Source: Lachnospiraceae bacterium
Lineage (GTDB): Bacteria > Bacillota > Clostridia > Lachnospirales > Lachnospiraceae
DNA length: 41,124 nucleotides
Direction of reading: 5' to 3'
Assembly (NCBI GenBank): GCA_024690885.1
Contig: JAILOI010000029.1
Span: 1-41,124 of the forward strand
Part shown: piece after piece, positions 40,516-41,124 of the stretch
How positions within the stretch are numbered: the stretch's first letter is position 1
Layout of the letters: every line of letters begins with the position of its first letter
Program-made: the position numbers and the translations under genes
The notes under the pieces: generated by a model
The model's input: the letters and a program-made list of their open reading frames with translations, nothing else
Database searches by the model: none
What the model was told of the DNA's origin: nothing

Positions 40516-41072
40516 TATATATTTGGATGCTCCTGCACGGAAGCTCCTGCCTCCATCCATAGGGCGAAGTTCTCCTCCACGTGGAATCGTTGTGCAATGA
40601 GGGAAGTCATGGCTTCGATGTCCTGCTTGGCAGCGGCGATGCGAACCTCATCCTCCGGCTGCAGGATGCCAAACATGGAATGATAATTGCCGCTCATGCA
40701 GGATGCATAGTAGCGACGCAGTGCATGACGATATTCCTGATAGAGACAGGTCTTCTCCAATTCACTTAAGCCGGCAATCTGATCGAACCCCAATTCGTTA
40801 CCGTAGGAGATGACTTGCTTCTTGGAAAACATGGAGAAGAGCGAGGTGTTGTTACAGATGTCTCGCAGCATGCAAGCAATCCAGAGGAAACGATCAATCT
40901 GGTGCTTGGGATTTTTCTCATCCACATATCGATATTGGAACACACGGCGACGAAACTCGTTGGCTCCGTCATCCGGATTGGATGCCGTGATGGAGTCTAG
41001 AAGCTCCTTGCGTTTGGTGGTATCTAATTCTTCATAATAAGGTTCCCACAGGGAACTGACCTCGTATTTCAT
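40515..41072 (-). CDS. conserved-looking protein of unknown function, 185 residues
   Basis: I do not recognise a named family. The protein is almost entirely helical: EELDTTKRKELLDSI, then EFRRRVFQYRYVDEKNPKHQIDRFLWIACMLRDI, then a C-terminal segment YRHALRRYYASCMSGNYHSMFGILQP followed by DEVRIAAAKQDIEAMTSLIAQRFHVEENFALWMEAG. It has no signal peptide or transmembrane segment. ATG 41072 on the minus strand lies five bases after GGGAGG; an ATG at 41090 is in frame but has no RBS. The clear RBS and terminator show it is a real gene. Confidence 0.75.
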   Translation of the reverse strand: MKYEVSSLWEPYYEELDTTKRKELLDSITASNPDDGANEFRRRVFQYRYVDEKNPKHQIDRFLWIACMLRDICNNTSLFSMFSKKQVISYGNELGFDQIAGLSELEKTCLYQEYRHALRRYYASCMSGNYHSMFGILQPEDEVRIAAAKQDIEAMTSLIAQRFHVEENFALWMEAGASVQEHPNI

Positions 41073-41124
41073 ATGTGCCTCCCAATACATGTATTAGGGA
41101 TAGCGTAGGGGATGTGACGGGAAA

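Noticed and set aside
1..41124. Transposons, integrases, phage genes or attachment sites
   Set aside because: No transposase, recombinase or phage-like product and no long terminal repeats were seen; base composition and codon style look even by eye across the window.

Overview
The window reads as chromosome of a Gram-positive, low-to-mid G+C Firmicute of the class Clostridia, most likely a Lachnospiraceae-type gut or rumen anaerobe. Supporting signs are strong AGGAGG-type ribosome binding sites, rho-independent terminators after almost every unit, a two-subunit Fe-S L-serine dehydratase, ECF vitamin transporters, THF and TPP riboswitches, and no outer-membrane genes. The species cannot be named from sequence alone. 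I see no transposase, phage gene, CRISPR array or rRNA.

Layout. 1-6.2 kb is housekeeping: oligoendopeptidase F, glucose-6-phosphate isomerase, an S1-domain protein, a metallophosphoesterase and a lone biotin synthase on the minus strand. 6.4-11.1 kb holds a rhomboid protease, two small proteins, a complete ECF importer (UPF0397 S component, double ATPase, T component) and tRNA-Lys(CTT). 11.1-12.5 kb holds a candidate small RNA, a small membrane protein, and folT behind a THF riboswitch. 12.6-18.6 kb holds L-serine dehydratase and a TPP-riboswitch-controlled thiMEWDC operon. That gene set makes the pyrimidine half of thiamin de novo (ThiC, ThiD) and salvages the thiazole half (ThiW, ThiM), with ThiE joining them.

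18.7-23.6 kb looks like a cell-signalling island. It has a 25-residue peptide gene with its own promoter and terminator, an SCP2-domain protein, an AgrC-like kinase with a LytTR regulator, and, read divergently from the kinase, a 13-residue micro-ORF followed by a secreted glutamyl-endopeptidase-like protease. Two direct repeats of the LytTR operator type lie in the divergent region. No agrB or agrD is present. This is my main candidate for an undescribed system.

23.7-34.7 kb holds a DHH phosphoesterase, a MATE exporter, a three-component sensor (lipoprotein, kinase, AraC-type regulator; HptASR-like) and the ABC importer it probably controls. The importer's ATPase carries an insertion of about 120 residues. 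34.8-41.1 kb holds a 56-residue ORF, an orphan Card1/Can2-like CARF-nuclease that appears to be leaderless, a Crp/Fnr-family regulator, a variant COG0523 GTPase, a GH36 alpha-galactosidase and an unrecognised 185-residue protein. A near-identical 20-base palindrome lies at the crp promoter and at the importer promoter, which suggests that the Crp-like protein regulates both.
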